Shown one piece after another: positions 25,074 through 33,630 of a DNA stretch of 64,000 nt; positions within the stretch are counted from its first letter, which is position 1, and each line of letters opens with the position of its first letter. Origin of the DNA: UBA2821 sp902763335. Lineage in GTDB: Bacteria; Bacillota; Clostridia; Lachnospirales; Lachnospiraceae. Below the pieces are notes generated by a model. The model had not been told where the DNA came from and ran no database searches. It saw only the letters and a program-made list of their open reading frames with translations. Position numbers and translations under genes: made by a program. The stretch lies in the NCBI GenBank assembly GCA_052066835.1, contig JBQHRJ010000009.1; one strand, 5' to 3'.

Positions 25074-25517
25074 ATGGTAAAAGGAAAGATAACAAATCTA
25101 TTATTGGCATGTGTTATGGGTGTTTCAATAGTTGCTGCTGTTGATAGTTATGCTTTTGCTAATGCAGGGGATAATCCTATATGGCATCAAAACTTGTATA
25201 CATATAAAGATGTATATGAAGGAAAATATGCGGATATATTTTGTAATCCTGGATACACACAGGTCACTGCTAAAAAGACGGGATATTATGGTGCATTAAA
25301 ATATGCTAGATATATATCTAGTAGAAAACAAGGAAGTTCAGATTATATAACAATAAGAAGATGTACCACAGAGAGAGTTAGCCAGCCTTGTTACACTAAT
25401 TTGACAAAGGTTAGTGATAATGTAGCTAGGAGATATCACATAGGATACATAAGAATGGGAACGGACAAAAGTTCGCCTAAGGTTGAGGAATATTGCAGAA
25501 CAGTTTATAAAGAATAG
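25074..25517 (+). CDS. Secreted cysteine-containing protein A (novel paralog pair)
   Basis: 147 residues with a Sec signal peptide (ITNLLLACVMGVSIVAAV, cleavage after about SYAFA). The mature part of about 118 residues has four cysteines: C57, C97, C106 and C141. It is a paralog of the protein at 29152: both share GDNP, an aromatic Y-rich stretch, CxPGYTQVT, GYYG, SQPCYT, TK, RRYHxGYI, DK and a final YCxTxY. C57, C106 and C141 are conserved in both, while the fourth cysteine is placed differently. AAGGAG lies upstream. I do not recognise the family. Layout suggests a secreted toxin, bacteriocin or signal whose export or immunity is handled by the neighbouring ABC genes; this is inference. Confidence 0.72.
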   Translation: MVKGKITNLLLACVMGVSIVAAVDSYAFANAGDNPIWHQNLYTYKDVYEGKYADIFCNPGYTQVTAKKTGYYGALKYARYISSRKQGSSDYITIRRCTTERVSQPCYTNLTKVSDNVARRYHIGYIRMGTDKSSPKVEEYCRTVYKE

Positions 25518-25525
25518 ATAGAGTT

Positions 25526-25567
25526 AAAGAATTAAGTGGTACACAAAAATGTACCATTTAATTCTTT
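25526..25567 (+). promoter_or_regulatory. Intercistronic hairpin after secreted protein A
   Basis: AAAGAATTAAGTGGTACA pairs with TGTACCATTTAATTCTTT (18 pairs including one G-T) around a CAAAAA loop. There is no long T run after it (it continues ACAAGGAG), so it is probably a partial terminator or an mRNA 3'-end stabiliser. It would favour more secreted protein than transporter. Confidence 0.7.
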
Positions 25568-25580
25568 ACAAGGAGAATAA

Positions 25581-26645
25581 ATGAAAAAGTTTAAACTACT
25601 ATTAAAAGATTTATATTATCTTGTAAAAACCAGAAAAGTTTTCTTTATGCTGATGTGTTTAGGACAAATTGTTTCGATATGTATTGTTCTGATATTAACA
25701 GGAGTTATACAGATGGATTTATCAGAAAACCATAGAGAATGGTATGAGAATGAAATTGCTTTTAATGTGTATTTTGATGAACCTATAGAGGTTGGTCAGT
25801 GGATAAAAGCTTCTGAAAATATGAAACAATGGCTCGGAAGTGATTTTATCAGTATGATTCAGGGGGGGAAGTGTGAAAATGAGGATAGAGAAATAGAAAG
25901 TATCTATCCAGGGGAGAGCTTTAAAAAGCAGAAAAACTCAAAAGATAATCTGACATATGAACAGTGGATGGGAAAAGATAAGATTGTAAGATATTCATTG
26001 TATGAAGAACTTCCGGAAAATGATTATTATGAGTATGGTGGAGAAAAGTATAAAATAGTGGCAAGGGCAAATTTTGTAAAATCTCTTATTCCGATGAGGG
26101 CGTTGCCTGATAATTTTAAAGTTGAATATACAGAATTATATATTAATGGAATGATAAGTAATAAGAGAATAGAACAGATATCAGACAGAATGAGAAAACT
26201 TTTTAAAACTGACTTGAAGATTGAAGTACCTAAAGGAATAGATTTAATGGGAATTCAGAACAATAATATGGTTATACTTGGAACGATTATTGCTATTATA
26301 CTTTCAGTTCTGAATTTATTTGTATGCTATTATTACATATTTGACAAAAGAAAAAAATGGTTGATAATAACAAGAATTACAGGATGCAGTAAACGAAAAT
26401 CTATAGGAATTTATATTGGAGAAATGTTGATTATAACATGTGTTAATGTTTCAATCGGATTGGCAATATTTTATAAATTTATTTATTCGTATATGGTACA
26501 TAGAAAAAATTTCTATCGTGATATATATGATATAAAAATATACATATATTGTGCCACAATATTTATCGGGTTTTCAGTAATTACTGCATTTATAGGAACT
26601 TTGTCAACAACAGGAAAGAGTATAATAGATCTTAAAAAGAAGTAA
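25581..26645 (+). CDS. FtsX/MacB-type ABC permease subunit A
   Basis: 354 residues. One N-terminal transmembrane helix (VFFMLMCLGQIVSICIVLIL) is followed by about 180 extracytoplasmic residues and three C-terminal helices (MVILGTIIAIILSVLNLFVCYYYIF; IYIGEMLIITCVNVSIGLAIFY; IYIYCATIFIGFSVITAFIG). The tail KSIIDLKKK resembles other FtsX-like permeases. The 3-helix end and GCSKRKSI loop, which would contact the ATPase, fit an exporter or mechanotransducing (MacB-like) ABC system. The frameshifted gene at 29591 is its paralog. Substrate unknown, perhaps the neighbouring secreted proteins. Confidence 0.75.
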   Translation: MKKFKLLLKDLYYLVKTRKVFFMLMCLGQIVSICIVLILTGVIQMDLSENHREWYENEIAFNVYFDEPIEVGQWIKASENMKQWLGSDFISMIQGGKCENEDREIESIYPGESFKKQKNSKDNLTYEQWMGKDKIVRYSLYEELPENDYYEYGGEKYKIVARANFVKSLIPMRALPDNFKVEYTELYINGMISNKRIEQISDRMRKLFKTDLKIEVPKGIDLMGIQNNNMVILGTIIAIILSVLNLFVCYYYIFDKRKKWLIITRITGCSKRKSIGIYIGEMLIITCVNVSIGLAIFYKFIYSYMVHRKNFYRDIYDIKIYIYCATIFIGFSVITAFIGTLSTTGKSIIDLKKK

Positions 26646-26658
26646 AGCGAGGATAATA

Positions 26659-27876
26659 ATGATAAAGATAATAAAGATGGGATTAGGTGGAGTGAGCAAA
26701 AAGTTATGGCTGAATATATTTTTGCTTATGGAAGTTATAGTTATTATTGTTGCTTCTAATGTTATGGTATGTAATGTGAATTCAAAGGCAGTTTTATATG
26801 AGCCATTTAAGTATCTGTTGAATAAGCAGGGATTTATATATTCATCAGATCCGGTGAGGGATGATAATGAAGATAATGCACTTAAAAGTTTTAAAAAGAT
26901 AGAAAAAAAGCTTAAAGGCGAATTTACATCTCACAGAGTGTACAGAAAGAGTAGTCTTATTAAAATAAATGAAAATAGAACTTTAGATGTTTCTGTACAT
27001 GGATTTGAAACGGAATTTTATGAGAATATGCATATTCCGCTTAGTGAGGGAAGTTGGGATGTTTTATCAGAAGAGGGCGAATATATAGAGTGTGTTATAT
27101 GCCCGAATAAATTTGGGGTAGGTGTAGGTTCAATTTTAAGTGAAAAAAATAAATCTAAGGGAAGAAGTGTTAAATATAAAGTAGTAGGTGTGTTGTCAAA
27201 TCCTACATACCAGCCTACGTCCGATTATATGTCAAATGGATGTAGTACTTTTTTTGAAAACTATGATGTAAATAATGAAACTTTGGATAATCCAAATTTA
27301 TTTATGTATGTAAATGGGAAAAAACTTACAGAAAACACAAATGCAAGCGTAGGTTATGGTGAATTTGTTACATACGATAAGCCGGTGGGAAAAGATATAA
27401 TAAAATATAATAATACTGTTTTGGGAAGAAAAGGAGAATATTATTCTACTGAGGAGTTTAAAAAAAATAGTGAAGATTATATTTTAAAGATACAAAGAAA
27501 AATTATGCCGGTGTTTGTAGGAATGATGTTTATTGTAATGATAGGTATAATCAGTGCATCGATGATTCAGACAATGTCACAGATGAGACAGTTTGGCGTG
27601 TTTTATCTGTGTGGAGCTTCAAGAATAAAATGTATATTAATAAGTATAATAGGCAATCTGTTGACGTATATAATATCTTCGGTTATTGCGGTATGCATTT
27701 TAGCGGTAATGTATAATTCAAAACTTAGAATAAGTGTAGGGATGATATTTAAAATGAACAATATATGGATAACTGTGGCAGTAATGGGGATGCTTGTGGT
27801 GATGTCTGTAATAGTACCACTTATTATGCTTGGTGTGTCATCTATTAAGAATATATTGATACAGAATGAGGAATAA
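26659..27876 (+). CDS. FtsX-family ABC permease (copy 1)
   Basis: 405 residues. An N-terminal helix (LWLNIFLLMEVIVIIVASNVMV) leads to a MacB-like extracytoplasmic domain of about 240 residues, then three helices (IMPVFVGMMFIVMIGIISASMI; ISIIGNLLTYIISSVIAVCIL; WITVAVMGMLVVMSVIVPLIML). The cytoplasmic loop MSQMRQFGVFYLCGASRIKC is the FtsX coupling signature. It is followed by a close paralog at 27906, and both presumably pair with the ATPase at 30711. It has no ATPase domain of its own. GAGG lies upstream of the ATG. Confidence 0.8.
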   Translation: MIKIIKMGLGGVSKKLWLNIFLLMEVIVIIVASNVMVCNVNSKAVLYEPFKYLLNKQGFIYSSDPVRDDNEDNALKSFKKIEKKLKGEFTSHRVYRKSSLIKINENRTLDVSVHGFETEFYENMHIPLSEGSWDVLSEEGEYIECVICPNKFGVGVGSILSEKNKSKGRSVKYKVVGVLSNPTYQPTSDYMSNGCSTFFENYDVNNETLDNPNLFMYVNGKKLTENTNASVGYGEFVTYDKPVGKDIIKYNNTVLGRKGEYYSTEEFKKNSEDYILKIQRKIMPVFVGMMFIVMIGIISASMIQTMSQMRQFGVFYLCGASRIKCILISIIGNLLTYIISSVIAVCILAVMYNSKLRISVGMIFKMNNIWITVAVMGMLVVMSVIVPLIMLGVSSIKNILIQNEE

Positions 27877-27905
27877 ATAACATATATTAATAAAGGAAGT
27901 GGATT

Positions 27906-29123
27906 ATGATAAAAATTATAAAATTGGGAGTTAGTGGAATTAGTAAAAAATTATGGCTAAATATTTTTTTGCTGATTGAAGTAATTGTCATAATTGTGGC
28001 TTCCAATATTATGATATCCAATATGAATTCAAGGAAAGTTTTATATAAACCGTTTGAGTATATGATGAATAAAGATGGATTCATATATTTTAATGACGAA
28101 TTTATTGAAAATGTTGACGGAGCGGATATATTAAAAGCACTTAAAAAAGTTGAAAAAAAACTTAAAGGAGAATATACAATTCATCGAGTATATGAGCGGA
28201 ATAACAGGATGAAAGTTACTGCAAGCAGAAGCTTAGATGTTATAGCGAGCGGGTTTGAGACGGAATTTTATAAAAATATAAATATTCCACTTAGTGAAGG
28301 CAGTTGGAATCTCACATCAGAAGAGGGAGATGTTGTAGAATGTGTGATATGTCCTAATAATCTTGGAATAGGGGTTGGAAGTATACTAAAGGAAAATGAT
28401 TCAGACGGAGAAAATGTTACGTATAAGGTTGTGGGCGTATTGGCAAATCCAACATATAGACCTGTAGTTGATTATGCAGCAAACAGTTGTGATAAGTTTT
28501 TTAAGAGTTATGATGCGAATAATGTTTTGATAGATGATCCTAATTTGTTTATGTATGTAAATGGAAGAAAGATATCGCAATTTTCCGGTACTTATGTTGG
28601 AAGTGGAGAATTTGTTACATATAATAAACCAATGGGGCATGATGTTATAGAGTATAATAATACTGTCTTGGGAAGAAAAGGATTCTATTATTCAATAAGA
28701 GAGTTTAAGGATAACAGCATAAAATATATAACTAAAATGCAGAAAAAAGTTTTTCCTATAATGTGTGGAGTAATTATAGTAGTAATGGTTGGAGTAGTAA
28801 GCGCATCAATGATTCAGACAATGTCACAGATGAGGCAGTATGGTGTATTTTATCTATGTGGTGCTTCGAGGATGAAGTGTATAATGATAAGTATTATAGG
28901 GAATCTCTTAACTTATATAGTAGCTGTAGCAATTTCAACATGTATAGTTGTAACTGTATACAATACAGGGCTAAGAGGTAAAATTGGCATGGTAATGGAA
29001 GTGAATAATATCTGGATAACATTACTCATAACGGGTGTACTTGTAATGATGTCAGTAGTTGTACCTTTTGTAATGTTGAAGATGAAATCTATTAAGGAGA
29101 TATTGATAAAAAACAAAGAATAA
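27906..29123 (+). CDS. FtsX-family ABC permease (copy 2)
   Basis: 405 residues, the same length as the preceding gene and collinear with it from end to end (for example LWLNIFLLIEVIVIIVASN, SEGSWNLTSEEGD, VVGVLANPTYRPVVDYA, SASMIQTMSQMRQYGVFYLCGASR). It is clearly a tandem duplicate, but diverged enough that the copies are not recent. The topology is one helix, a large outer domain and three helices. Having two copies suggests a heterodimeric permease, or two systems sharing one ATPase. Confidence 0.8.
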   Translation: MIKIIKLGVSGISKKLWLNIFLLIEVIVIIVASNIMISNMNSRKVLYKPFEYMMNKDGFIYFNDEFIENVDGADILKALKKVEKKLKGEYTIHRVYERNNRMKVTASRSLDVIASGFETEFYKNINIPLSEGSWNLTSEEGDVVECVICPNNLGIGVGSILKENDSDGENVTYKVVGVLANPTYRPVVDYAANSCDKFFKSYDANNVLIDDPNLFMYVNGRKISQFSGTYVGSGEFVTYNKPMGHDVIEYNNTVLGRKGFYYSIREFKDNSIKYITKMQKKVFPIMCGVIIVVMVGVVSASMIQTMSQMRQYGVFYLCGASRMKCIMISIIGNLLTYIVAVAISTCIVVTVYNTGLRGKIGMVMEVNNIWITLLITGVLVMMSVVVPFVMLKMKSIKEILIKNKE

Positions 29124-29151
29124 ATAAAAATTATATTAGGAGGAATGTTTT

Positions 29152-29589
29152 ATGAAGAGAAAATTAGTAAATGTGGTGTCAGGTGTTATGTTAAGTTTAT
29201 CATTTGTAATAGCATGTGTAACAGGAGTACATGCAAAACTGGGAGATAATCCTACGTATGGAAAAGATTTGAATAATTATAAGTATAGTGAATATGGTTC
29301 ATATGCAAGGTATGACTGTTATCCAGGGTATACGCAAGTAACTTGTAGGGCACCAGGATATTATGGAAACTATAAGGTAGCATATTACGTTACATATACT
29401 AAAAGAGGAGGAAACTATAAACAATTTGAAAAAGAAAAAAAAGGTACAATATCTCAACCGTGTTATACAACATTTACAAAAAAGGATTCAACAATTAAAA
29501 GAAGGTATCATAGTGGTTATATAAAAGTTAGTTCTGATAAGAATTCATCCACAGCAGAAAGATATTGCAAAACTATTTATAGCAATTGA
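29152..29589 (+). CDS. Secreted cysteine-containing protein B (novel paralog pair)
   Basis: 145 residues with a signal peptide (LVNVVSGVMLSLSFVIACVTGVHA). The mature part is about 117 residues with C56, C65, C104 and C139. It aligns along its whole length with the protein at 25074: GDNP, the CxPGYTQVT core, GYYG, SQPCYT, RRYHSGYI and YCKTIY. Very Tyr- and Lys-rich; net basic. A strong AGGAGG precedes the ATG. Repeating protein A's position just ahead of a subunit-A-type permease shows that the whole gene block was duplicated. Function unknown. Confidence 0.72.
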   Translation: MKRKLVNVVSGVMLSLSFVIACVTGVHAKLGDNPTYGKDLNNYKYSEYGSYARYDCYPGYTQVTCRAPGYYGNYKVAYYVTYTKRGGNYKQFEKEKKGTISQPCYTTFTKKDSTIKRRYHSGYIKVSSDKNSSTAERYCKTIYSN

Positions 29590-29590
29590 T

Positions 29591-30690
29591 ATGTATGAGT
29601 ATTGTAAGATGAAGAATATAATATTAATATTGAAAAATTTGTTTAATACAATAAAAGTAAGGACTAGTTTCTTCATATTATTGTGTATTGGACAAATAAT
29701 AAGTATCTGTGTAGTTATAGCGGCAGTTGGTGTTTTTGAATTGTGGATGGCAGAAAAAAATTTGTCACGGATGAAGATGGAAGTGCTTTTTTTGTTTCAC
29801 TTGAAAATTCGGAAATAAATTTGTCAGAATGTAAAGCAAGTATAAAAGAATTAAAAAAATATTTCGGAAATTCATTTGGGGAGATAAATATAGATGGGTA
29901 TGTTGTAAGTAAAGGAAGTAAAGAATGGGTACACGGATATATACCGGGAAGTAAAGAATGGGTTAATACTGATAGTACAGATAGTCTTACATACAATCAA
30001 CTATTGAGTGATGAAAAAGTTATACTTATTCCATTATCAGTATATGGATATGATGTAAAAGATGAGAAGTATTATGATTATGCAGGAATAAAGTATAAAA
30101 TAGTTGGAAGGTGTAATTATGATAGTCCTTTAATGCCTATATATGCCATGCCTGATGAATTGAGGGTGCAAACAGTTCAATTGAGAATACTTGGAATAAT
30201 GTCAAAGCAACGGGTAAATGAGATTATATCAAAGATACATAAGTATTTCGGAACGGATGTGTATATTGATAATGAAAAAGGAATTGATCTGATTAAACTG
30301 CAAAGTAAAAATACCATATATTATGGGATGATTATGATTATAGTAATACTTATGTTAAATTCAGTTGTATGTTACTATTATCTGTTCGGTTTGCGTAAGA
30401 ATTGGATGATAGTATCGAGAATTAACGGATGTTCAGTGTTGAATATTTTAAAAATTTGTCTTATGGAAATTTTTATTGAAGTTGCGGGTTGTGCATTTAT
30501 AGGGATTGTCATATTTAATAAAATTATCTATCCGATAATGTTGAGGAGTAACAGTTTTTATAGGGAAATTTATGGAGTGAAAGAGTATGTGATTGCCATA
30601 TCTGCATTTATGATAATATCGGTAATTATGATAGGTGTCAGCATAATATCGACTAATACCAAAAGTATAGTTGAATTAAAGAAAAATTAA
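29591..30690 (+). pseudogene. FtsX/MacB-type ABC permease subunit A, second copy, frameshifted
   Basis: Two overlapping reading frames together match the 354-residue permease at 25581. The first (from 29591, likely ATG 29609) gives the N-terminal helix (TSFFILLCIGQIISICVVIA) and runs to a stop at 29818. The second covers the outer domain and three C-terminal helices up to 30690 (ending STNTKSIVELKKN). The switch is a -1 shift near a run of seven A at 29754-29760, just after LWMAEK. Either a one-base change inactivated the gene, the read has a homopolymer error, or the A-run is a programmed slip site. The rest of the frame is well preserved, which argues that any inactivation is recent. Confidence 0.8.
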
Positions 30691-30710
30691 AAGAAAAAGA
30701 GGAGAAAATT

Positions 30711-31373
30711 ATGATAGAAATTAAGAATTTAAATAAAACTTATAACTATAAAAAATCTAATGAATTTCATGCATTGAAGGATATTAATCTGACTATAGAA
30801 GATGGTGAAATGGTTGCGATAATTGGAAAATCAGGAGCAGGAAAGTCTACACTTATGCACATTATAGGGTGTATTGATTTCTTTGAAAGTGGGGAATATC
30901 TCTTAAATGGCAGACCGGTTGCCGGATTAGGTGACAGTGGACTTGCAAAGATAAGAAATAAGGAAATTGGCATAGTTATGCAGGATTTTGCTTTGATAGA
31001 AGATTATACAATACTTGAAAATGTTATGGTTCCGTTATATTTTTCAGATTGTGGACTTAATACAATGAAAGTAACGGCTATGGACAGCATAAGAAAAGTC
31101 GGTATGGGTGATATAGCAAAGAAGTCTGTTAAGAAACTGTCAGGAGGACAAAAACAGCGTGTGGCGATAGCGAGAGCATTGGTGAATAATCCTTCTGTCA
31201 TCCTTGCGGATGAGCCGACGGGAGCACTTGATACAGAGACTTCAGCGGATATTATGAATGCATTTAAAGAACTTAATAAGGAAGGTAAGACAGTTGTGAT
31301 TATTACTCATGATAAGGAAGTTGCGGAAAAATGCGATAGAATTATAGAGATAAGTGACGGAAGAATTGTGTAA
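30711..31373 (+). CDS. ABC transporter ATP-binding protein (LolD/MacB type)
   Basis: 220 residues: Walker A GKSGAGKST, Q-loop QDFALI, signature LSGGQKQR, Walker B VILADEPTGALD and the switch histidine in ITHD. This class of ATPase serves FtsX-like permeases, and it is the only ATPase in the locus, so it probably energises all of the neighbouring permeases. The family includes ATPases tied to lactococcin 972-type bacteriocin export; that link is by general resemblance only. AGAGGAG lies upstream. Confidence 0.9.
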   Translation: MIEIKNLNKTYNYKKSNEFHALKDINLTIEDGEMVAIIGKSGAGKSTLMHIIGCIDFFESGEYLLNGRPVAGLGDSGLAKIRNKEIGIVMQDFALIEDYTILENVMVPLYFSDCGLNTMKVTAMDSIRKVGMGDIAKKSVKKLSGGQKQRVAIARALVNNPSVILADEPTGALDTETSADIMNAFKELNKEGKTVVIITHDKEVAEKCDRIIEISDGRIV

Positions 31374-31393
31374 GGATATAAGGTAGTTATATA

Positions 31394-31486
31394 ATGCTTC
31401 TTCTTGTAATAATGTCAATAATACTACCGTTTATTATGCTGGGAGTATCATCAGTTAAGAGCATATTAATAGAAAATGAAGAGTAG
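31394..31486 (+). pseudogene. C-terminal remnant of an FtsX-family permease
   Basis: A 30-codon frame reading MLLLVIMSIILPFIMLGVSS then VKSILIENEE. It matches the last 30 residues of the permease at 26659 (MLVVMSVIVPLIMLGVSS, then IKNILIQNEE). Nothing upstream in the 20 bases before it resembles the rest of the gene. It is the scar of a third FtsX copy deleted between the ATPase gene and this point. Confidence 0.8.
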
Positions 31487-31560
31487 TTGCAAAATCTTTT
31501 TTCATATTCTATAATTGTCTAAGAATAAATGAGATTTTACAGATTGAAAGGATATCAACC

Positions 31561-32439
31561 ATGCATAGCTATCTTAGACCTATCGGTTTTAGCAGATATA
31601 TAAATAAAGTAAGAGTCAATAAACTTATAGATAAAGTAATGGAAAAACCTGATTCAAAGCTTGAACTTATGGTGACTACAGAGGAGACGATTTTTGAATT
31701 CAGGAAGGAATTTGCAGAGAATATGGGCCTGGTGGTTCATGGAATTGTTAATGAGAGACAGGGATATGAGGTTGAATATTATTTCCCTTATTATGTAGGA
31801 AACAATGCCCACATAATGGAAGATATATCCATAGAGAAAAACGTATCGAATTCGTCATACTATGGAGCGTGTGAGGATGTAAGAGTAGGTGTGTCTCTTA
31901 TATTTTATGTTCAGAATGGAATTGAGTATCTTCAGAGAAGTATGGAGGGAATCAGGCTTTCAAGGTACACACCGGTAATGCTTAGTGCATTGGCACTGAC
32001 AGGTAAAGTACTTCTTCCGGTTATGAAAACTAAGGAAGATATACAGAGAAACAAATCTGAACTTATAAATAAAAACAAGCTGATTGCCGCTGCGAAACGT
32101 GGTGATGAGGCTGCAATGGAAACATTGACAGTAGCGGATCTTGATACTTATACGAAGATATCGGGAAGAATATTAAAAGAAGATGTATTTTCGATAGTTG
32201 ATTCAAGTTTTATGCCATATGGTGTGTCGTGTGATAGATATTCCATAATAGGAACGATAATGAGTATAAAAACTACGACCAATGTAATTACAAATGAAGA
32301 GATATATCAGATGGTTATAGATTGTAATGATGTTGTGTTTGATGTAGCGATAAATAAGGCTGACCTGATAGGAGAGCCGCAGGTGAACAGGAGATTTAAG
32401 GGAATAATATGGATGCAGGGAATAATATGTTTTACATAA
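31561..32439 (+). CDS. DUF3881 family protein
   Basis: A 292-residue soluble protein starting MHSYLRPIGFSRYINKVRVNKLIDKV and containing the conserved middle FPYYVGNN and C-terminal RFKGIIWMQG blocks of DUF3881, a family found almost only in Lachnospiraceae and relatives. No catalytic motif is visible. It has AAGGA before the ATG and lies just upstream of tRNA-Arg. Function unknown; it marks the return to core chromosome after the transporter locus. Confidence 0.82.
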   Translation: MHSYLRPIGFSRYINKVRVNKLIDKVMEKPDSKLELMVTTEETIFEFRKEFAENMGLVVHGIVNERQGYEVEYYFPYYVGNNAHIMEDISIEKNVSNSSYYGACEDVRVGVSLIFYVQNGIEYLQRSMEGIRLSRYTPVMLSALALTGKVLLPVMKTKEDIQRNKSELINKNKLIAAAKRGDEAAMETLTVADLDTYTKISGRILKEDVFSIVDSSFMPYGVSCDRYSIIGTIMSIKTTTNVITNEEIYQMVIDCNDVVFDVAINKADLIGEPQVNRRFKGIIWMQGIICFT

Positions 32440-32477
32440 TTGACTATATCTGTAAAACATGTTATACTTTTTAAAGT

Positions 32478-32551
32478 GTCTCAATAGCTCAGTAGGATAG
32501 AGCGACCGCCTCCTAAGCGGTAGGTCGGAGGTTCGAATCCTCTTTGGGACG
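32478..32551 (+). tRNA. tRNA-Arg (anticodon CCT)
   Basis: 74 bases. The acceptor stem GTCTCAA pairs with TTGGGAC (one G-T). The anticodon arm is ACCGC-CTCCTAA-GCGGT, giving anticodon CCT (codon AGG), and the T arm is GGAGG-TTCGAAT-CCTCT. CCA is not encoded. A terminator follows 10 bases later. Confidence 0.95.
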
Positions 32552-32560
32552 TTTGATGAT

Positions 32561-32601
32561 AAGTCGAAAGTTGTTGATTTTCAATGGCTTTCGGCTTTTT
32601 T
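32561..32601 (+). terminator. Terminator of tRNA-Arg
   Basis: The stem AAGTCGAAAG / CTTTCGGCTT (one G-T pair) is followed by a T run to 32601. Confidence 0.8.
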
Positions 32602-32646
32602 GTAGGATTTTATGCAATGTGGTGTGTAATATAACCCAAAAATTCC

Positions 32647-32696
32647 ACCCTCTACAGTATATCCTGAAAATCAGGTATTTACTCTGTAGAGGATGG
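32647..32696 (-). terminator. Terminator of the exonuclease gene
   Basis: The stem CCTCTACAG / CTGTAGAGG has an inner CCTGA/TCAGG hairpin and A/T tracts on both sides. The right arm overlaps the last codons and stop of the exonuclease gene, so the C-terminal residues (PPSSTE) are encoded in the terminator stem. Confidence 0.8.
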
Positions 32697-33626
32697 AGGT
32701 TTTTTGCGTTTTAATGTGATGTGCTGTTTTTTTAGAAGTACCTCATCATATTCTTCATCAGATACGGTTTTGATAGTCTTGATAGCATAAAACTTACCGT
32801 CAATATTTTTTCGGATACGTATCTTTCCTTTGATTTTGCCGTGCTCCTTGCAGACTCCTGCAAAATAGTAGTTGCGCATTCCGTCTGAGAACCAGCCCGC
32901 CTTTTTTTTGACATATTTTTTGCAATAATTGCAACGTACAGAAGTTATATATTTCTGTTTCATGAGTTCTTCTTTAGAGTTATAACCCATAGAAATGAAT
33001 TTTGAATAATTTTCAAAGTACAGTAATATTTCTTCTGAACGGTTCTTTGGTATGATAAATGTGTCGATTGATAATTTATCCTTTACCTTATCAAAATCAA
33101 TTCTTTTCATCACCTGTGCCGTGTAGTAGGCATCGGCATATGCACGGTGAAATGGAACGTTTTCATCGAGACAGAGGTAGTCAACGGCATATTTTAGGGA
33201 ACGTCTGTCATCACCATTTTCAAATGCGTAGCTGAACAGCTTCTGTACATCGTAATAATAAAGAGGAGGTTTGTCTACGAGAGACATGTCATAAAACCTC
33301 ATATTCATCTGTAATTCCTTCAAATCCTGCGTTGCCCACGAACAGAATATATAGTCATCTCCGCACCAATCGATAAATTCGGTTACGGCTTCAGTAAATC
33401 CGACTCCCTTTTTTAAATCTGACATTTTATATCCAGTTATGTCGTGGATGACAGGATGCAGATTTTTGTAAACATTCGGTTTTATTATCCGCTGAAATTT
33501 GCTGACGATATCAAAATCGTTGTTTAACTTAATAGCTGCAATCTCTATAATCTCGAATGGAAGGTTTTTATTTTCTTCATTTGTACCACCCTGATTCCAT
33601 TCTAAATCAAACACTATATAATTCAT
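32679..33626 (-). CDS. DEDD-type 3'-5' exonuclease domain protein
   Basis: 315 residues. The N-terminal RNase H-fold exonuclease domain has ExoI YIVFDLEWNQ (D7, E9), an ExoII-like stretch (YIFCSWATQDLKEL) and ExoIII HRAYADAYYTAQV with the H and D of a DEDDh enzyme. This half resembles the ERI-1/KapD group, which trims RNA ends. The C-terminal 90 residues contain a zinc-ribbon-like patch (CNYCKKYVKKKAGWF...CKEHGKIKG). It follows the recombinase-like gene by 4 bases with a weak ribosome site, so translation is probably coupled. Substrate not known. Confidence 0.8.
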   Translation of the reverse strand: MNYIVFDLEWNQGGTNEENKNLPFEIIEIAAIKLNNDFDIVSKFQRIIKPNVYKNLHPVIHDITGYKMSDLKKGVGFTEAVTEFIDWCGDDYIFCSWATQDLKELQMNMRFYDMSLVDKPPLYYYDVQKLFSYAFENGDDRRSLKYAVDYLCLDENVPFHRAYADAYYTAQVMKRIDFDKVKDKLSIDTFIIPKNRSEEILLYFENYSKFISMGYNSKEELMKQKYITSVRCNYCKKYVKKKAGWFSDGMRNYYFAGVCKEHGKIKGKIRIRKNIDGKFYAIKTIKTVSDEEYDEVLLKKQHITLKRKKPPSSTE

Positions 33627-33630
33627 TTTA

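Noticed and set aside
25074..25517. Secreted protein A as a lactococcin 972 homolog
   Set aside because: The mature sequence is about twice as long, and I see no match to the Trp/His-rich lactococcin 972 pattern; only the gene layout is reminiscent.
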